Shown: positions 34,542 to 43,539, counted from the stretch's first letter. The stretch is 64,000 nt of DNA from Ruegeria sp. HKCCA6707 (GCF_013033515.1 NZ_WQEG01000006.1:186001-250000); one strand, 5' to 3'. A program made the numbers and translations. The notes: generated by a model not told the origin, from the sequence alone.

Positions 34542-35954
34542 ATGTTGTTGAACCCCGTAGATGAGCCGTTTTGCGCACGGGTGCGCCAGGTTTTGCCCGA
34601 TGTGCTGCGCCCGGTTGAACCCCGATATCTTGACGAGCCACGTGGGCGGTTTTCCGGCCATGCAGGTGCCGTGGCATTGCCGCGCAGCGTTGAAGAGGTA
34701 TCAACTCTTGTTCGTATGGCAGCAGAGGCGCGCGTGCCCGTTCTACCCTATGGTGGTGGGACCGGCCTGGTTGGCGGGCAAGTGATGCCGGAAGGGCCAG
34801 CACCGCTTGTGATTTCGCTGGATCGTATGGCGGCGATCCGGGCGGTCTACACCGACGAAAATGTGCTGATTGCCGAGGCCGGTGCCATTCTGTCGGATGT
34901 ACAGGGCGTGGCAGAAGACGCGCAGCGGTTGTTCCCGCTGGCCTTGGCATCGCAAGGCTCGTGCCGGATCGGTGGCAATCTGGCGACCAATGCGGGTGGG
35001 GTCAATGTGCTGCGCTATGGCAATGCCCGCGATCTGTGCCTGGGGCTGGAGGCGGTGTTGCCCAACGGTGAGATCTGGCATGGGCTGAGTCGGTTGCGCA
35101 AGGACAATTCCGGCTATGACCTGCGCAATCTGTTGATTGGGGCAGAAGGGACGCTGGGGATCATCACCGCTGCGGCGCTGAAGCTTTTCCCACAACCCGC
35201 AGGCATTGGAACGGCGATGCTGCAGGTCGCGTCTCCTGCTGCGGCGATAGATCTTTTGGCATTGGTGCGTGATAGGGTCGGCGATTGCGTGACCTCGTTC
35301 GAACTGATCCACCAACAGGGTTTGGACTTTCTGGCCGAGGTTTTGCCGGATGTGCGCCAGCCGTTTCAGACGGCCCCGCTCTGGAGCGTGTTACTTGAAC
35401 TGGGGCTGCCAGAAGGATTGTCCCCTTCAGATGTGATCGCAGAGCTTTTTCAGAATGCCGAGGCTAAAGGGTTGGTCAGCGATGGTGTGATTGCGCAGAA
35501 CAAAGAGCAGCAGGATCAGCTGTGGTCGGTGCGTGAACATATCCCCGAGGCCAACCGGTTGATCGGGTCTGTTTCGAGCCACGACATCTCGGTTCCGATC
35601 TCAGAGATTCCGGCGTTCATCCAGCAGGGGGCCAAGGTAATCGCCGCGTTGGGAGATTTCCGCATCAACTGTTTCGGACATCTGGGTGACGGTAATCTGC
35701 ACTATAACGTGTTCCCACCAGAGGGGCGGAGCAAGGCCGAGTTTGATGAAAACCGTGGTGACGTAAAGCGCGCCGTGCATGATCTGGTGCACCGCTTCAA
35801 CGGCTCGGTCAGTGCCGAACACGGTGTCGGTCGGCTGAAGACCGGTGATCTGCAGCGCTATGGCGATCCCGTAAAACTGCAGGCGATGCGTGCGATCAAG
35901 GCCGCGTTGGATCCTATGGGGATCATGAACCCCGGCGCCGTTCTGTCGGAATAG
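34542..35954 (+). CDS. FAD-linked D-2-hydroxyacid dehydrogenase (GlcD/D2HGDH-type)
   Basis: A 470-aa PCMH-type flavoprotein. The FAD-binding part (about 40-215) has LPYGGGTGLVGGQVMPEG, NLATNAGGVNVLRYGNARDLCLGLEAVLPNGE and LLIGAEGTLGIITAA; the C-terminal FAD-oxidase domain has HLGDGNLHYN and a final AEHGVGRLK. This pattern fits D-lactate, D-2-hydroxyglutarate or glycolate dehydrogenases. With no GlcE/GlcF subunits nearby a single-subunit D-2-hydroxyglutarate- or D-lactate-type enzyme is more likely. Confidence 0.92.
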   Translation: MLLNPVDEPFCARVRQVLPDVLRPVEPRYLDEPRGRFSGHAGAVALPRSVEEVSTLVRMAAEARVPVLPYGGGTGLVGGQVMPEGPAPLVISLDRMAAIRAVYTDENVLIAEAGAILSDVQGVAEDAQRLFPLALASQGSCRIGGNLATNAGGVNVLRYGNARDLCLGLEAVLPNGEIWHGLSRLRKDNSGYDLRNLLIGAEGTLGIITAAALKLFPQPAGIGTAMLQVASPAAAIDLLALVRDRVGDCVTSFELIHQQGLDFLAEVLPDVRQPFQTAPLWSVLLELGLPEGLSPSDVIAELFQNAEAKGLVSDGVIAQNKEQQDQLWSVREHIPEANRLIGSVSSHDISVPISEIPAFIQQGAKVIAALGDFRINCFGHLGDGNLHYNVFPPEGRSKAEFDENRGDVKRAVHDLVHRFNGSVSAEHGVGRLKTGDLQRYGDPVKLQAMRAIKAALDPMGIMNPGAVLSE

Positions 35955-35956
35955 TC

Positions 35957-35976
35957 GCGGCCCCGGTTGGGACCGC
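35957..35976. terminator. Hairpin between convergent genes
   Basis: The arms 35957-35964 and 35969-35976 pair over 8 positions with one mismatch, loop ggtt. It lies between the convergent FAD dehydrogenase and fasciclin genes and could end both transcripts weakly. Confidence 0.4.
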
Positions 35977-35990
35977 AACCAGGTGCCAGA

Positions 35991-36473
35991 TCAGGTGGCC
36001 GGCAGGATGACTTTGTCGATCACGTGGATCACACCGTTATCCGCCTCGATATCCGCCTGAACAACGTTGGCGTCATTGATCATCACACCGCTGTCCAGAT
36101 CGATTGTGATGTCACCGCCCTGTACAGTTGCGGCTGTCATGTCGTCCGACAGATCACCTGACATCACTTTGCCCGGGACCACGTGATAGGTCAGAATCGC
36201 GACCAATTGATCCTTGTTCTCGGGCTTGAGAAGGTTTTCGACAGTGCCTTCGGGCAGAGCCGCAAAGGCCTCATCCGTGGGCGCAAATACGGTGAACGGG
36301 CCTTCGCCTTTCAGCGTATCCACCAATTCAGCGGCTTGAACAGCTGCGACCAGCGTTTCGAAGGTGCCAGCGTTGACCGCTGTATCGACGATGTCTTTTT
36401 TGTTGCTACCAGCAAAGACTGTGGTGCTGAGCAGAATGGTGGCTGCGCTTGCGACTGCGAGTTTACGAAACAT
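35991..36473 (-). CDS. Secreted fasciclin-domain protein
   Basis: A 160-aa protein with a signal peptide ([20 protein letters not shown]) and one fasciclin (FAS1) domain covering the rest. Conserved FAS1 boxes are [17 protein letters not shown] and the C-terminal [22 protein letters not shown]. Such small FAS1 proteins are common secreted proteins in Roseobacter-group bacteria, possibly for adhesion. The N-terminal repeated [18 protein letters not shown] fits the first helix pair. Upstream lies the apt gene on the same strand, 169 bp away. Confidence 0.93.
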   Translation of the reverse strand: MFRKLAVASAATILLSTTVFAGSNKKDIVDTAVNAGTFETLVAAVQAAELVDTLKGEGPFTVFAPTDEAFAALPEGTVENLLKPENKDQLVAILTYHVVPGKVMSGDLSDDMTAATVQGGDITIDLDSGVMINDANVVQADIEADNGVIHVIDKVILPAT

Positions 36474-36572
36474 TTTGGACTTCCCTTGTTGAAAATGCCC
36501 AATGTGGCATCGACAAGGGTACGGGGCAGGGTCACGAAGAGATCACCAAAACTGTTGGCCGGTCGCTATTGA

Positions 36573-36591
36573 AGCGCGCGCGACGCGCGCT
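36573..36591 (-). terminator. GC hairpin after apt
   Basis: Arms 36573-36580 (agcgcgcg) and 36584-36591 (cgcgcgct) form a perfect 8-bp stem with a 3-nt loop, 51 bp after the apt stop. There is no T-run, so termination is uncertain. Confidence 0.4.
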
Positions 36592-36642
36592 AAGCCGAGG
36601 ATGTTTGTTCTTTCCAATCACAAAAACGTGATCGTGAGCCAC

Positions 36643-37182
36643 TCAAAGGCCTTCGAATTCACACAAAACGTGGACATCCATGCCCATCTCTTCCAGCACT
36701 TTGCGACCGCCCAGCTCGGGAAGGTCGATGATAAAGGCGCAAGACACAATCTCGCCACCCAACCGTTCGATCAGCTTGATCCCGGCCGCGGCCGTGCCCC
36801 CTGTGGCCAGCAGATCGTCGACCACAAGGATCTTTTCACCAGGTTGAATGGCATCGTCGTGAATCTCGACAATCGCCTCACCGTATTCAAGCTTATAGTC
36901 CTGGCTGATGGTGGTGCCCGGCAACTTGCCTTTCTTGCGGATGGGAACAAAACCAACGCTCAACTGGTGGGCAATGGCACCGCCCAGGATAAAGCCCCGC
37001 GCCTCAAGGCCTACAACCTTGTCGATCTGCTCTCCTGCGTAGGGGTGCAGCATCTGATCGATTGCCATGCGAAACCCGCGCGGATCTGCAAACAACGTCG
37101 TCACGTCTCGGAACATGATCCCCTCATGTGGGAAATCGACGATGGTTCGAACGTAGTCCTTGACGGATTTTGTCTTAGGCAT
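36643..37182 (-). CDS. apt: Adenine phosphoribosyltransferase
   Basis: A 179-aa purine salvage enzyme that makes AMP from adenine and PRPP. The PRPP-binding motif [17 protein letters not shown] is clear (about 115-131), and [17 protein letters not shown] and [12 protein letters not shown] complete the family pattern. The start at 37182 ([12 protein letters not shown]) follows a G-rich ribosome site; an in-frame ATG six codons earlier is less likely. MTA phosphorylase at 39.5 kb yields adenine, which this enzyme can reuse. Confidence 0.96.
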   Translation of the reverse strand: MPKTKSVKDYVRTIVDFPHEGIMFRDVTTLFADPRGFRMAIDQMLHPYAGEQIDKVVGLEARGFILGGAIAHQLSVGFVPIRKKGKLPGTTISQDYKLEYGEAIVEIHDDAIQPGEKILVVDDLLATGGTAAAGIKLIERLGGEIVSCAFIIDLPELGGRKVLEEMGMDVHVLCEFEGL

Positions 37183-37261
37183 GGGCCACCCCCTTGGCAT
37201 CAGGCACGCAGAAGTGTTTGGCCCATCACAGAAAGTCTTGCAAGGAAAGTTTGCGCCGGGC

Positions 37262-37396
37262 CTATTTGCGACGTCGGATCATGATGCTTGGCAGGCCGTA
37301 ATAGCGATATAGGTTGGCAGGAAGCCAAGACAGATGGGGTTTGCGCCAATTGCGCTGATCTTTCAAAAGAAATGCTTGAGCCACATGAAGATTCAT
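37262..37396 (-). CDS. Small basic ORF, hypothetical (44 aa)
   Basis: A short frame upstream of apt on the same strand. It starts [20 protein letters not shown] and ends [16 protein letters not shown]. An AGGA ribosome site lies 8 bases before the ATG. The peptide is basic, rich in Arg/Lys and aromatic residues, with no membrane segment or known motif. Good ribosome site and non-random look argue that it is real; short length and lack of a recognised family argue for caution. It would be about 80 bp before apt. Confidence 0.4.
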   Translation of the reverse strand: MNLHVAQAFLLKDQRNWRKPHLSWLPANLYRYYGLPSIMIRRRK

Positions 37397-37502
37397 TGCG
37401 TCAGTCCTGTTTTTATTGTTAGGTGCCCGATAACGACAAACTCTATGCTGCGTATATACAATGCATCGCGAAAAGAATCAAGTTTAGACGGGGTCAGCGC
37501 TA

Positions 37503-37676
37503 GTGGCGAAGAAAGACGGCAAAGGGTCCACCAAGAAAAACAGCCAGTTGGTCTTGCGACTGGATAAGGATGAACGCGACGCATTTGTTGAGCTGTGCAA
37601 AGAATTGGACACATCAGCGGCGCGTGAAATCCGTCGGTTTATTCGCGGATTTATGAAAGAAAACGCCGACAGCTAA
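37503..37676 (+). CDS. Small ribbon-helix-helix-like protein (57 aa)
   Basis: A GTG-start gene of 57 aa. After a Lys-rich N-terminus (MAKKDGKGSTKK) comes SQLVLRLDKDERDAFVELCK, then LDTSAAREIRRFIRGFMKEN. A beta-strand SQLVLRL followed by two helices fits the ribbon-helix-helix (CopG/Arc) DNA-binding fold. A G-rich stretch (37490-37494) lies about 9 bases upstream as a possible ribosome site. No toxin gene is adjacent, so it is not clearly an antitoxin. It ends 6 bp before the convergent LysE-type gene. Confidence 0.75.
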   Translation: MAKKDGKGSTKKNSQLVLRLDKDERDAFVELCKELDTSAAREIRRFIRGFMKENADS

Positions 37677-37682
37677 GTACCG

Positions 37683-38312
37683 TCAGGCCGGGCGGCGCAG
37701 TACCGCCGTGGCCAATCCCATTCCAATCAGGGTCAACCCGCCAAACCGTGTCATCGCGGTAATCACACTTTCACGTCCGATCAATCGGCGCAAACGGTCA
37801 GCCAGCAAGGCATAGGCCAAGGCGTTCAACCAGGCCAAGCCGACGAATGTTGCAATCAGGATGGCGAACTGAGGCCCCAAGGGATCAGCAGGGCGCAGGA
37901 ATTGGGGTACAAAGGCAATGAAGAATGCAATGGATTTCGGGTTCAGCGCTGTCACCGCCGCTGCGTGCCCAAACACGCTGCGCGCTGAGACGTCTCGATC
38001 CGTCTCCACCGTCGTCAACCCGCCCGATGGGGCGCTGCGCAACAGCTTGATACCCAGCCAGACCAGGTAGGCGGCCCCGACCCATTTCAAGACCGAAAAC
38101 AATGTGGCCGACGCCAAAACCAGCGCCCCCAACCCTAACAAAGACGCGGTCATGGCGACGAGATCTCCGACCGCCACCCCCGTTGCCGAAGCCACGGCGA
38201 CACTCCGACCCTTGGACAATGCATAGCTGAGCACCAACAGCACAGTCGGGCCGGGGATGAGCAAAAGGGCGGTCGATGCGGCGACAAAGGCCAACCAAAG
38301 ATCAAAACTCAT
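37683..38312 (-). CDS. LysE/RhtB-family amino acid exporter
   Basis: A 209-aa inner-membrane protein with about six hydrophobic segments. LysE-family patterns are LIPGPTVLLVLSYALSKGRSVAVASATGVAVGDLV near the N-terminus and LNPKSIAFFIAFVPQF in the middle. Start at 38312 (MSFDLWLAFVAAS); the open frame continues to 38591 but that part is not membrane-like and overlaps the divergent hydrolase start. It should export an amino acid such as threonine, homoserine or lysine; the substrate cannot be told. Confidence 0.93.
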   Translation of the reverse strand: MSFDLWLAFVAASTALLLIPGPTVLLVLSYALSKGRSVAVASATGVAVGDLVAMTASLLGLGALVLASATLFSVLKWVGAAYLVWLGIKLLRSAPSGGLTTVETDRDVSARSVFGHAAAVTALNPKSIAFFIAFVPQFLRPADPLGPQFAILIATFVGLAWLNALAYALLADRLRRLIGRESVITAMTRFGGLTLIGMGLATAVLRRPA

Positions 38313-38584
38313 GGAGGATCCTGTTCTATTTTGAGACAGGAAGCCTGCAAACCAGCAAACCGTCAAGCTATTCACGTATCGTTCCGCGCAAAGCGGGGTC
38401 GAACGACACATCGCGTTGAAAGAAACCACGCCGGCGTAGGTCGGTCTGACCCTTCCAACCAGCTCCGGTCTTTCGTTTGCAAGATGGTTGCAACATGAAG
38501 ACCACGTTAAGCCGCACTCATTCGGCTTGAAACAGCGTCGTAAATCCCCAGTCTTGAGGGGCAGATCAATATTCGGAGCGTCAA

Positions 38585-39451
38585 ATGGCACAGGCTGAGA
38601 ATTTGAGCACGGCGTCGACCAAGCAAAACCGTGCCCATCGCATTGCTGGGGTGAAACGCCTGGTAGGAAGTGCTCTGGTTCTGCTCGTTCTGATATACGC
38701 GACCATTCTGGGGTATATGTATTTCAACCAGCGGCAAATCCTGTTCAAAGCGGGCGAAGACTTGCCTGATCCCGCCTCGGTCGGGCTCGCGGATGTCCAA
38801 GTCGAACGTATTGCCATGGCTGACGGGACAGAACTGACGGTTTGGTCAGCCGTGCCTGTATTGGAGGGCGCGCCGACGGTTCTCTTCTTTCACGGTCAAA
38901 GCGGCAGCCTCGGCGACCGCGCAGACAGGTTGAACGAAATCCTGAACTCCGGCTATGGCATCCTCGCCCCCAGTTATCGCGGCTTTCCCGGCAGCGAGGG
39001 GGCGCCGTCCGAGGCGGCCTTGATCAGCGACGGTTTGCAGCTTTATGACCGGCTGGCCGCGCAAGCGTCATCAATTGTCTTGCATGGGCAAAGCCTTGGT
39101 ACCGGTGTTGCCGCAGCTGTGGCTGCGGAACGGCCGGACGCGGCGCTGTTGGTGCTTGAGGCACCGTTCACGGCGACTGTTGATGTAGCTGGCGAACGTT
39201 ATCCGCTTCTGCCTGTCTCTTTGCTGATGAAAGACCAATTCGCAACGCGCGACATCATCGGTGACATCACGGTGCCGACGCTGATCTTTCATGGCGAATT
39301 GGATGAAACTGTCCCGGTCCATCATGGCAAAGCCTTGGCGGATTTGTCGAACGGTAATGCCGAGTTGTTCCTGACCCCTGAAGGCCATCACAACGATCTG
39401 TGGTCTTTTGGCCTGTGGGATCAGGTTCAGGCGCGCCTGACGGCGCCCTGA
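38585..39451 (+). CDS. Membrane-anchored alpha/beta hydrolase (BEM46/ABHD13-like)
   Basis: A 288-aa protein with one N-terminal membrane anchor (about 26-46, LVGSALVLLVLIYATILGYMY) and an alpha/beta hydrolase domain. The oxyanion region is VLFFHGQSGS, the nucleophile elbow is LHGQSLGTGVAAAVA (GQSLG), the acid is Asp in FHGELDETVPVHHG and the final His lies in EGHHNDLW. It resembles the BEM46/ABHD13 group of serine hydrolases, whose substrates are mostly unknown. The region between this gene and the LysE-type gene (38313-38584) probably holds both promoters. Confidence 0.88.
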   Translation: MAQAENLSTASTKQNRAHRIAGVKRLVGSALVLLVLIYATILGYMYFNQRQILFKAGEDLPDPASVGLADVQVERIAMADGTELTVWSAVPVLEGAPTVLFFHGQSGSLGDRADRLNEILNSGYGILAPSYRGFPGSEGAPSEAALISDGLQLYDRLAAQASSIVLHGQSLGTGVAAAVAAERPDAALLVLEAPFTATVDVAGERYPLLPVSLLMKDQFATRDIIGDITVPTLIFHGELDETVPVHHGKALADLSNGNAELFLTPEGHHNDLWSFGLWDQVQARLTAP

Positions 39452-39461
39452 ACCTGCAAGA

Positions 39462-40334
39462 TCACAGGATACGCCCGGCAACCGCATCCAACTTGGCCAA
39501 GAGCGCAGGATCGCGTTTTTCCGGCGCCGTGAGGATGGCGTATTCCAGTGCGCGGTCGCAGCCATGGGGGCAGGGCGCGCGTTCAGCCCCTAAGAGTGCT
39601 GGCAGTCCTTTGACCAAAGCCCGACCTTTCTCGGCGTTTCCGGTCAGGGTGGCCACAATGGTGGTTACGTCGACCTCGCCATGGTCAGGATGCCAGCTGT
39701 CGTAATCCGTTACCATCGCGATCGAGGCGTAGCACAGCTCGGCCTCGCGGGCGAGCTTGGCTTCGGGCATATTGGTCATGCCGATCACGTCACATCCCCA
39801 CTGCTCGCGATACATCTTGGATTCCGCCAGGCTGGAAAACTGCGGCCCTTCCATCGCCAGATAGGTGCCACCACGGTGAATGGTGATGCCCGCAGCTTTG
39901 CCCGCCGTCTCGCAGGCATCAGACAGGCGCGGGCAGGTTGGATGGGCCACACTGACATGGGCAACGCAGCCCGTGCTGAAAAAGCTTTTCTCGCGGGCAA
40001 AGGTGCGGTCGATGAACTGGTCGACAATCACAAAGTCGCCTGGCGCCATCTGTTCACGGAACGACCCGCAGGCCGAGACCGAGATAACATCCGTCACACC
40101 CAACCGTTTCAACGCGTCAATATTGGCGCGATAAGGAACATCGGTGGGCGAGTGTACATGACCACGACCATGGCGCGGCAGAAAGGCCATACCGACCCCT
40201 TCCAGTGTTCCGGTCAGGACCTGATCTGACGGTTCGCCCCAAGGGGTTTTCACGGTGACCCATTCAGCCCCCTCCAGGCCATCGATGTCATAGATACCGG
40301 ATCCGCCGATGACGGCGATTTTCGTCTGGGTCAA
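39462..40334 (-). CDS. mtnP: S-methyl-5'-thioadenosine phosphorylase
   Basis: A 290-aa enzyme of the PNP/MTAP family that splits methylthioadenosine into adenine and methylthioribose-1-phosphate. Motifs: KIAVIGGSGIYD, the phosphate/base region LPRHGRGHVHSPTDVPYRANI, SACGSFRE, MEGPQFSSLAES and VIGMTNMPEAKLAREAELCYA. The most likely start is TTG at 40334 (TTG ACC CAG ACG), because GGAGA lies 6 bases upstream and homologues begin about there; earlier in-frame starts reach 40412 but have no such support. The product adenine can feed apt. Confidence 0.94.
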   Translation of the reverse strand: MTQTKIAVIGGSGIYDIDGLEGAEWVTVKTPWGEPSDQVLTGTLEGVGMAFLPRHGRGHVHSPTDVPYRANIDALKRLGVTDVISVSACGSFREQMAPGDFVIVDQFIDRTFAREKSFFSTGCVAHVSVAHPTCPRLSDACETAGKAAGITIHRGGTYLAMEGPQFSSLAESKMYREQWGCDVIGMTNMPEAKLAREAELCYASIAMVTDYDSWHPDHGEVDVTTIVATLTGNAEKGRALVKGLPALLGAERAPCPHGCDRALEYAILTAPEKRDPALLAKLDAVAGRIL

Positions 40335-40545
40335 TGATCTTCTCCATGCGGATTGATTTCTCTGAATTTTTGCGGCTTGCAACGTGGTTTGGCAAGAGGC
40401 ACGGATGTGCAAAAAGAAGGCGTTTTGGGATCTCTGCTATGCGCCGTTTGCATATCCGCATCCCACCAGGCGCTGTGGCTCTTGTGCAAAGTTGCGGCTA
40501 GAAAGCCCCTTTCGCGCGAAAAGACCCAAGCCACAGGACCGTTCT

Positions 40546-42180
40546 ATGCCCCGAGCCATACTGGCAAGCTTTGCCAAACATGTCGCCATACCCGATTTGC
40601 GCTGGTCTCCGGACGAAGGTCTGACCCCGTCGCGCCTACGGATCGAACTTTTGTCGGGACTGACTGTTGCCCTGGCGTTGGTGCCCGAGGCGGTGGCTTT
40701 TGCCTTTGTTGCTGGCGTGCATCCGTTGGTGGGGCTCTATGCGGCGTTCCTCGTGGGCCTGATCACGGCGCTGATTGGTGGACGGCCGGGCATGATCTCG
40801 GGCGCAACCGGGGCTTTGGCTGTGGTCATGGTGGCATTGGTAGCAGAGCATGGCGTGGAATACCTGTTCGCGACGGTTGTCTTGATGGGCATTTTGCAGG
40901 TGATAGCAGGGGCGATGCATTGGGGCCGCTTTATCCGACTGGTTCCTCACCCTGTGATGCTGGGTTTTGTGAACGGTCTGGCCATCGTGATTTTCTTGGC
41001 GCAGCTTGGGCAGTTCAAGGTGCCCGGCACGATGGAGAACACCGGCCACGGCGTCGGCGGTGGAGAATGGCTGGCCGGGATACAGCTATATACAATGCTG
41101 GGGCTCGTAGCGCTGACCATGGCGGTCATCTGGGTGATGCCACGCGTCACACGGATCATTCCCGCACCCTTGGCCGGAATAGTTGTCGTGGCGGCGATCG
41201 TGATCGGCATGGGTCTGGATGTGCCGCGCGTGGGCGATCTGGCCTCAATCGAGGGTGGCTTGCCCGCCTTCCATATTCCGATGGTGCCGCTGACCTGGGA
41301 AACCTTCGAGATCATCCTGCCCTACGCCGTCATTCTGGCCGCCATTGGGCTGATTGAATCGCTGCTGACCCTGAACCTTGTGGGCGAGATCACCGGCAAA
41401 CGCGGCGGTGCCTCGCAGGAATGTATCGCGCAGGGCGCGGCGAATGTTGTGACTGGTTTCTTTGGCGGTATGGGTGGCTGTGCGATGATCGGCCAGTCGA
41501 TGATCAACGTCAAATCCGGAGGCCGCACGCGGATCGCGGGAATCGCGGCGGCTCTGTTCCTGCTGTTGTTCATCCTCGTAGGCTCCCCCTTGATCGAGCA
41601 AATCCCGCTGGCCGCGCTTGTGGGCGTGATGTTCATGGTGGTGATCGGCACTTTCGCGTGGAACTCGTTCAAGATCCTGCTCAAGGTTCCGCTGATGGAC
41701 GCGTTTGTGATCATCCTGGTCACGGTCGTCACCGTGATGGAAGACTTGGCGGTTGCGGTTGTTGTGGGCGTGATCGTCTCGGCGCTGGCCTATGCCTGGA
41801 ACAACGCCAAACGCATCCACGCGGTCACGCGCGATTCACTGACGGAAGAGGGCGCGAAGGTGTATGAGATTCAGGGCCCGCTGTTCTTTGGTTCCTCAGA
41901 CGGGTTTGTCGAGATCTTCGATATCGCCAATGACCCGGAAACGGTCATCGTGGATTTTGCTGACAGCCGTGTGGTCGACCAATCGGCGCTGCAGGCGATC
42001 GAAAATGTCGCTGCAAAATACGAGGCTGCGGGCAAACGCCTGATGCTGCGCCACCTGAGTCGGGATTGCCACAGGCTGCTGAACAAGGCGGGGCATCTGA
42101 TGGTCGACAGCGATGATGATCCGGATTACGGCCTGGTCGTGGATTATTCAGTGCGAACCGGCATTCTTGGTGGTCATTAA
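40546..42180 (+). CDS. SulP-family anion transporter with STAS domain
   Basis: A 544-aa transporter: about 10-12 membrane segments and a cytoplasmic C-terminal STAS domain (about 430-540; VIVDFADSRVVDQSALQAIENVAA). The SulP signature region at the N-terminus is LTVALALVPEAVAFAFVAGVHPLVGLYAAF. The ATG at 40546 has AGGA upstream; the frame opens at 40384 but that part is not typical. It probably moves sulfate, bicarbonate or another anion, most often with Na or H. No carbonic anhydrase or sulfur genes are next to it, so the substrate is open. Confidence 0.94.
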   Translation: MPRAILASFAKHVAIPDLRWSPDEGLTPSRLRIELLSGLTVALALVPEAVAFAFVAGVHPLVGLYAAFLVGLITALIGGRPGMISGATGALAVVMVALVAEHGVEYLFATVVLMGILQVIAGAMHWGRFIRLVPHPVMLGFVNGLAIVIFLAQLGQFKVPGTMENTGHGVGGGEWLAGIQLYTMLGLVALTMAVIWVMPRVTRIIPAPLAGIVVVAAIVIGMGLDVPRVGDLASIEGGLPAFHIPMVPLTWETFEIILPYAVILAAIGLIESLLTLNLVGEITGKRGGASQECIAQGAANVVTGFFGGMGGCAMIGQSMINVKSGGRTRIAGIAAALFLLLFILVGSPLIEQIPLAALVGVMFMVVIGTFAWNSFKILLKVPLMDAFVIILVTVVTVMEDLAVAVVVGVIVSALAYAWNNAKRIHAVTRDSLTEEGAKVYEIQGPLFFGSSDGFVEIFDIANDPETVIVDFADSRVVDQSALQAIENVAAKYEAAGKRLMLRHLSRDCHRLLNKAGHLMVDSDDDPDYGLVVDYSVRTGILGGH

Positions 42181-42200
42181 CCCTTTTGCCTGGCACTGCT

Positions 42201-42231
42201 GCGCGCTCCGGGAATTTTGGGGCCAGATGAA
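42201..42231 (+). repeat. Composite hairpin repeat, degenerate copy (3' of the SulP gene)
   Basis: gcgcgctccgggaattttgg followed by ggccagatgaa resembles the right half of copies A and B, in plus orientation, 20 bp after the SulP stop. It faces copy B, making a large imperfect palindrome between the two convergent genes. Confidence 0.55.
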
Positions 42232-42245
42232 AAATGGATCACCTG

Positions 42246-42305
42246 CTTCATCTGGCTGAAAATATCCCGGGGGAGGCGCGCGCAGCGCGGCTGGGGCAGA
42301 GCCCC
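42246..42305 (-). repeat. Composite hairpin repeat, copy B (3' of the flavin reductase gene)
   Basis: Read on the minus strand it begins 8 bases after the flavin reductase stop with ggggc-tct-gcccc, then a GCGCG hairpin, then a C/G run, gatatttt and cagccagatgaag. Same plan and direction relative to the gene as copy A. Confidence 0.7.
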
Positions 42306-42313
42306 TGGCCGGA

Positions 42314-42919
42314 TCAATCATCTGGGCGGGACAGGCTGAACAACTCGGTGACCACCGAATAATCACGGTATCCTAGCCGCGCCAGCGGTTTGAATGAGGT
42401 CACGTCGAACTTGCCCTCTTTGATATGATCGTCTTGCAGGTGAACACCTGTCACTTCGCCGAATACCACCCGGTTGGCTTCGCCGGGTAGCGTCACGATT
42501 TGCGTCAGTTTACATTCAAGTGCCGCTGGCGCATCGGCGACCCGCGCGCAGTTGATGGTTTCGCATTCGGCGGTTGCTATCCCGGCGTGTTCGAACTCGT
42601 CTACATGCTTGTCCAGCCCGGCCGAACTTGCATTCATCGCATCCCGATGCGCATAGGCCACGATGTTGACGCAGAAAACTCCGGTGGCTTCGATATTGGA
42701 AACGCTGTCCTTTCCGTTCTCTTGATCATGCTTGCCGCTGGTGGTGGCGAACATCACCTGCGGCGGGGTATAGGCGACGCCGTTGAAGAAAGAATACGGC
42801 GCCAGGTTGTTGATCCCATTCGCATCCCGTGTCGAAATCCAGCCGATGGGCCGCGGCGTGATGATGGCGTTGAACGGATTGTGCGGCAGGCCGTGGCCGT
42901 CTTCGGGGCGATAGAACAT
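42314..42919 (-). CDS. Flavin reductase-like FMN-binding protein
   Basis: A 201-aa protein of the flavin reductase-like/FMN-binding split-barrel group. It starts MFYRPEDGHGLPHNPFNAII and has TPRPIGWISTRDANGINNLAPYSFFNGVAYTPP, then GVFCVNIV, which is the typical flavin-binding pattern. Proteins of this type act as reductase partners of monooxygenases or bind FMN for unknown redox reactions; no oxygenase is adjacent. A divergent acetyltransferase gene starts 72 bp away. Confidence 0.9.
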   Translation of the reverse strand: MFYRPEDGHGLPHNPFNAIITPRPIGWISTRDANGINNLAPYSFFNGVAYTPPQVMFATTSGKHDQENGKDSVSNIEATGVFCVNIVAYAHRDAMNASSAGLDKHVDEFEHAGIATAECETINCARVADAPAALECKLTQIVTLPGEANRVVFGEVTGVHLQDDHIKEGKFDVTSFKPLARLGYRDYSVVTELFSLSRPDD

Positions 42920-42991
42920 GGTGTCTCCTAGCGTTTGCCCAAGGCGTACCGAAGTGCTAGGGCGATTGCCAGCAAGGAAAAGAGGGCCAGC

Positions 42992-43486
42992 GTGCAGCAG
43001 TTCGAAATCAGGCCGGAAGAGCCGGAGGATTGGTGGGAGGTCGAGGCGCTTTATGACCTGTGTTTTGCACCGGGGCGCGAGGCGCTTTCGTCCTATCGTC
43101 TGCGCGATGATGTGCCGCCTGTGTCCGGGCTGTCACTGGTGGCGCGGGACGGGCAGGGCATTTTGGCGGGTGCGATCCGCTTTTGGCCGGTTCATGTGCA
43201 TGACAAGGATGCTTTGCTGTTGGGACCGGTGGCCGTTCACCCGACCCATCAGGGCGAGGGCTTGGGCGGTTATCTGATCCATCACGGGTTGGAGGCCGGT
43301 CGCGGGCAAGGCTGGCAGCGCGTCATGCTTGTGGGTGATGCGCCCTATTACCAGCGGTTCGGCTTTTCGAAACTGCGCGGTGTTGAGATGCCGCCGCCGA
43401 CCAACCCGGACCGCGTTTTGGGGGCCGAACTTGTGCCGGGCGGGTGGACCGGATTGCGCGGCGCGGTCACCCGCTGGACCCGCTGA
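42992..43486 (+). CDS. GNAT N-acetyltransferase (YhbS-like)
   Basis: A 164-aa GNAT. The start is likely GTG at 42992 (VQQFEIRPEEPEDW) with GAGGG 5 bases upstream; an ATG at 42935 would place a non-conserved tail in front. The acetyl-CoA box is LGPVAVHPTHQGEGLGGYLI, and VMLVGDAPYYQRFGF matches the YhbS/predicted N-acetyltransferase group. Substrate unknown. Confidence 0.88.
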   Translation: MQQFEIRPEEPEDWWEVEALYDLCFAPGREALSSYRLRDDVPPVSGLSLVARDGQGILAGAIRFWPVHVHDKDALLLGPVAVHPTHQGEGLGGYLIHHGLEAGRGQGWQRVMLVGDAPYYQRFGFSKLRGVEMPPPTNPDRVLGAELVPGGWTGLRGAVTRWTR

Positions 43487-43539
43487 CCTATTGAAATCCT
43501 TGATCACAATCCCGACATCTTCTGTACAGGAGGGTCCGG

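Noticed and set aside
40353..41357. 334-codon open frame on the plus strand
   Set aside because: It overlaps the SulP gene in another frame; Gly/Arg/His-rich composition and no membrane pattern.
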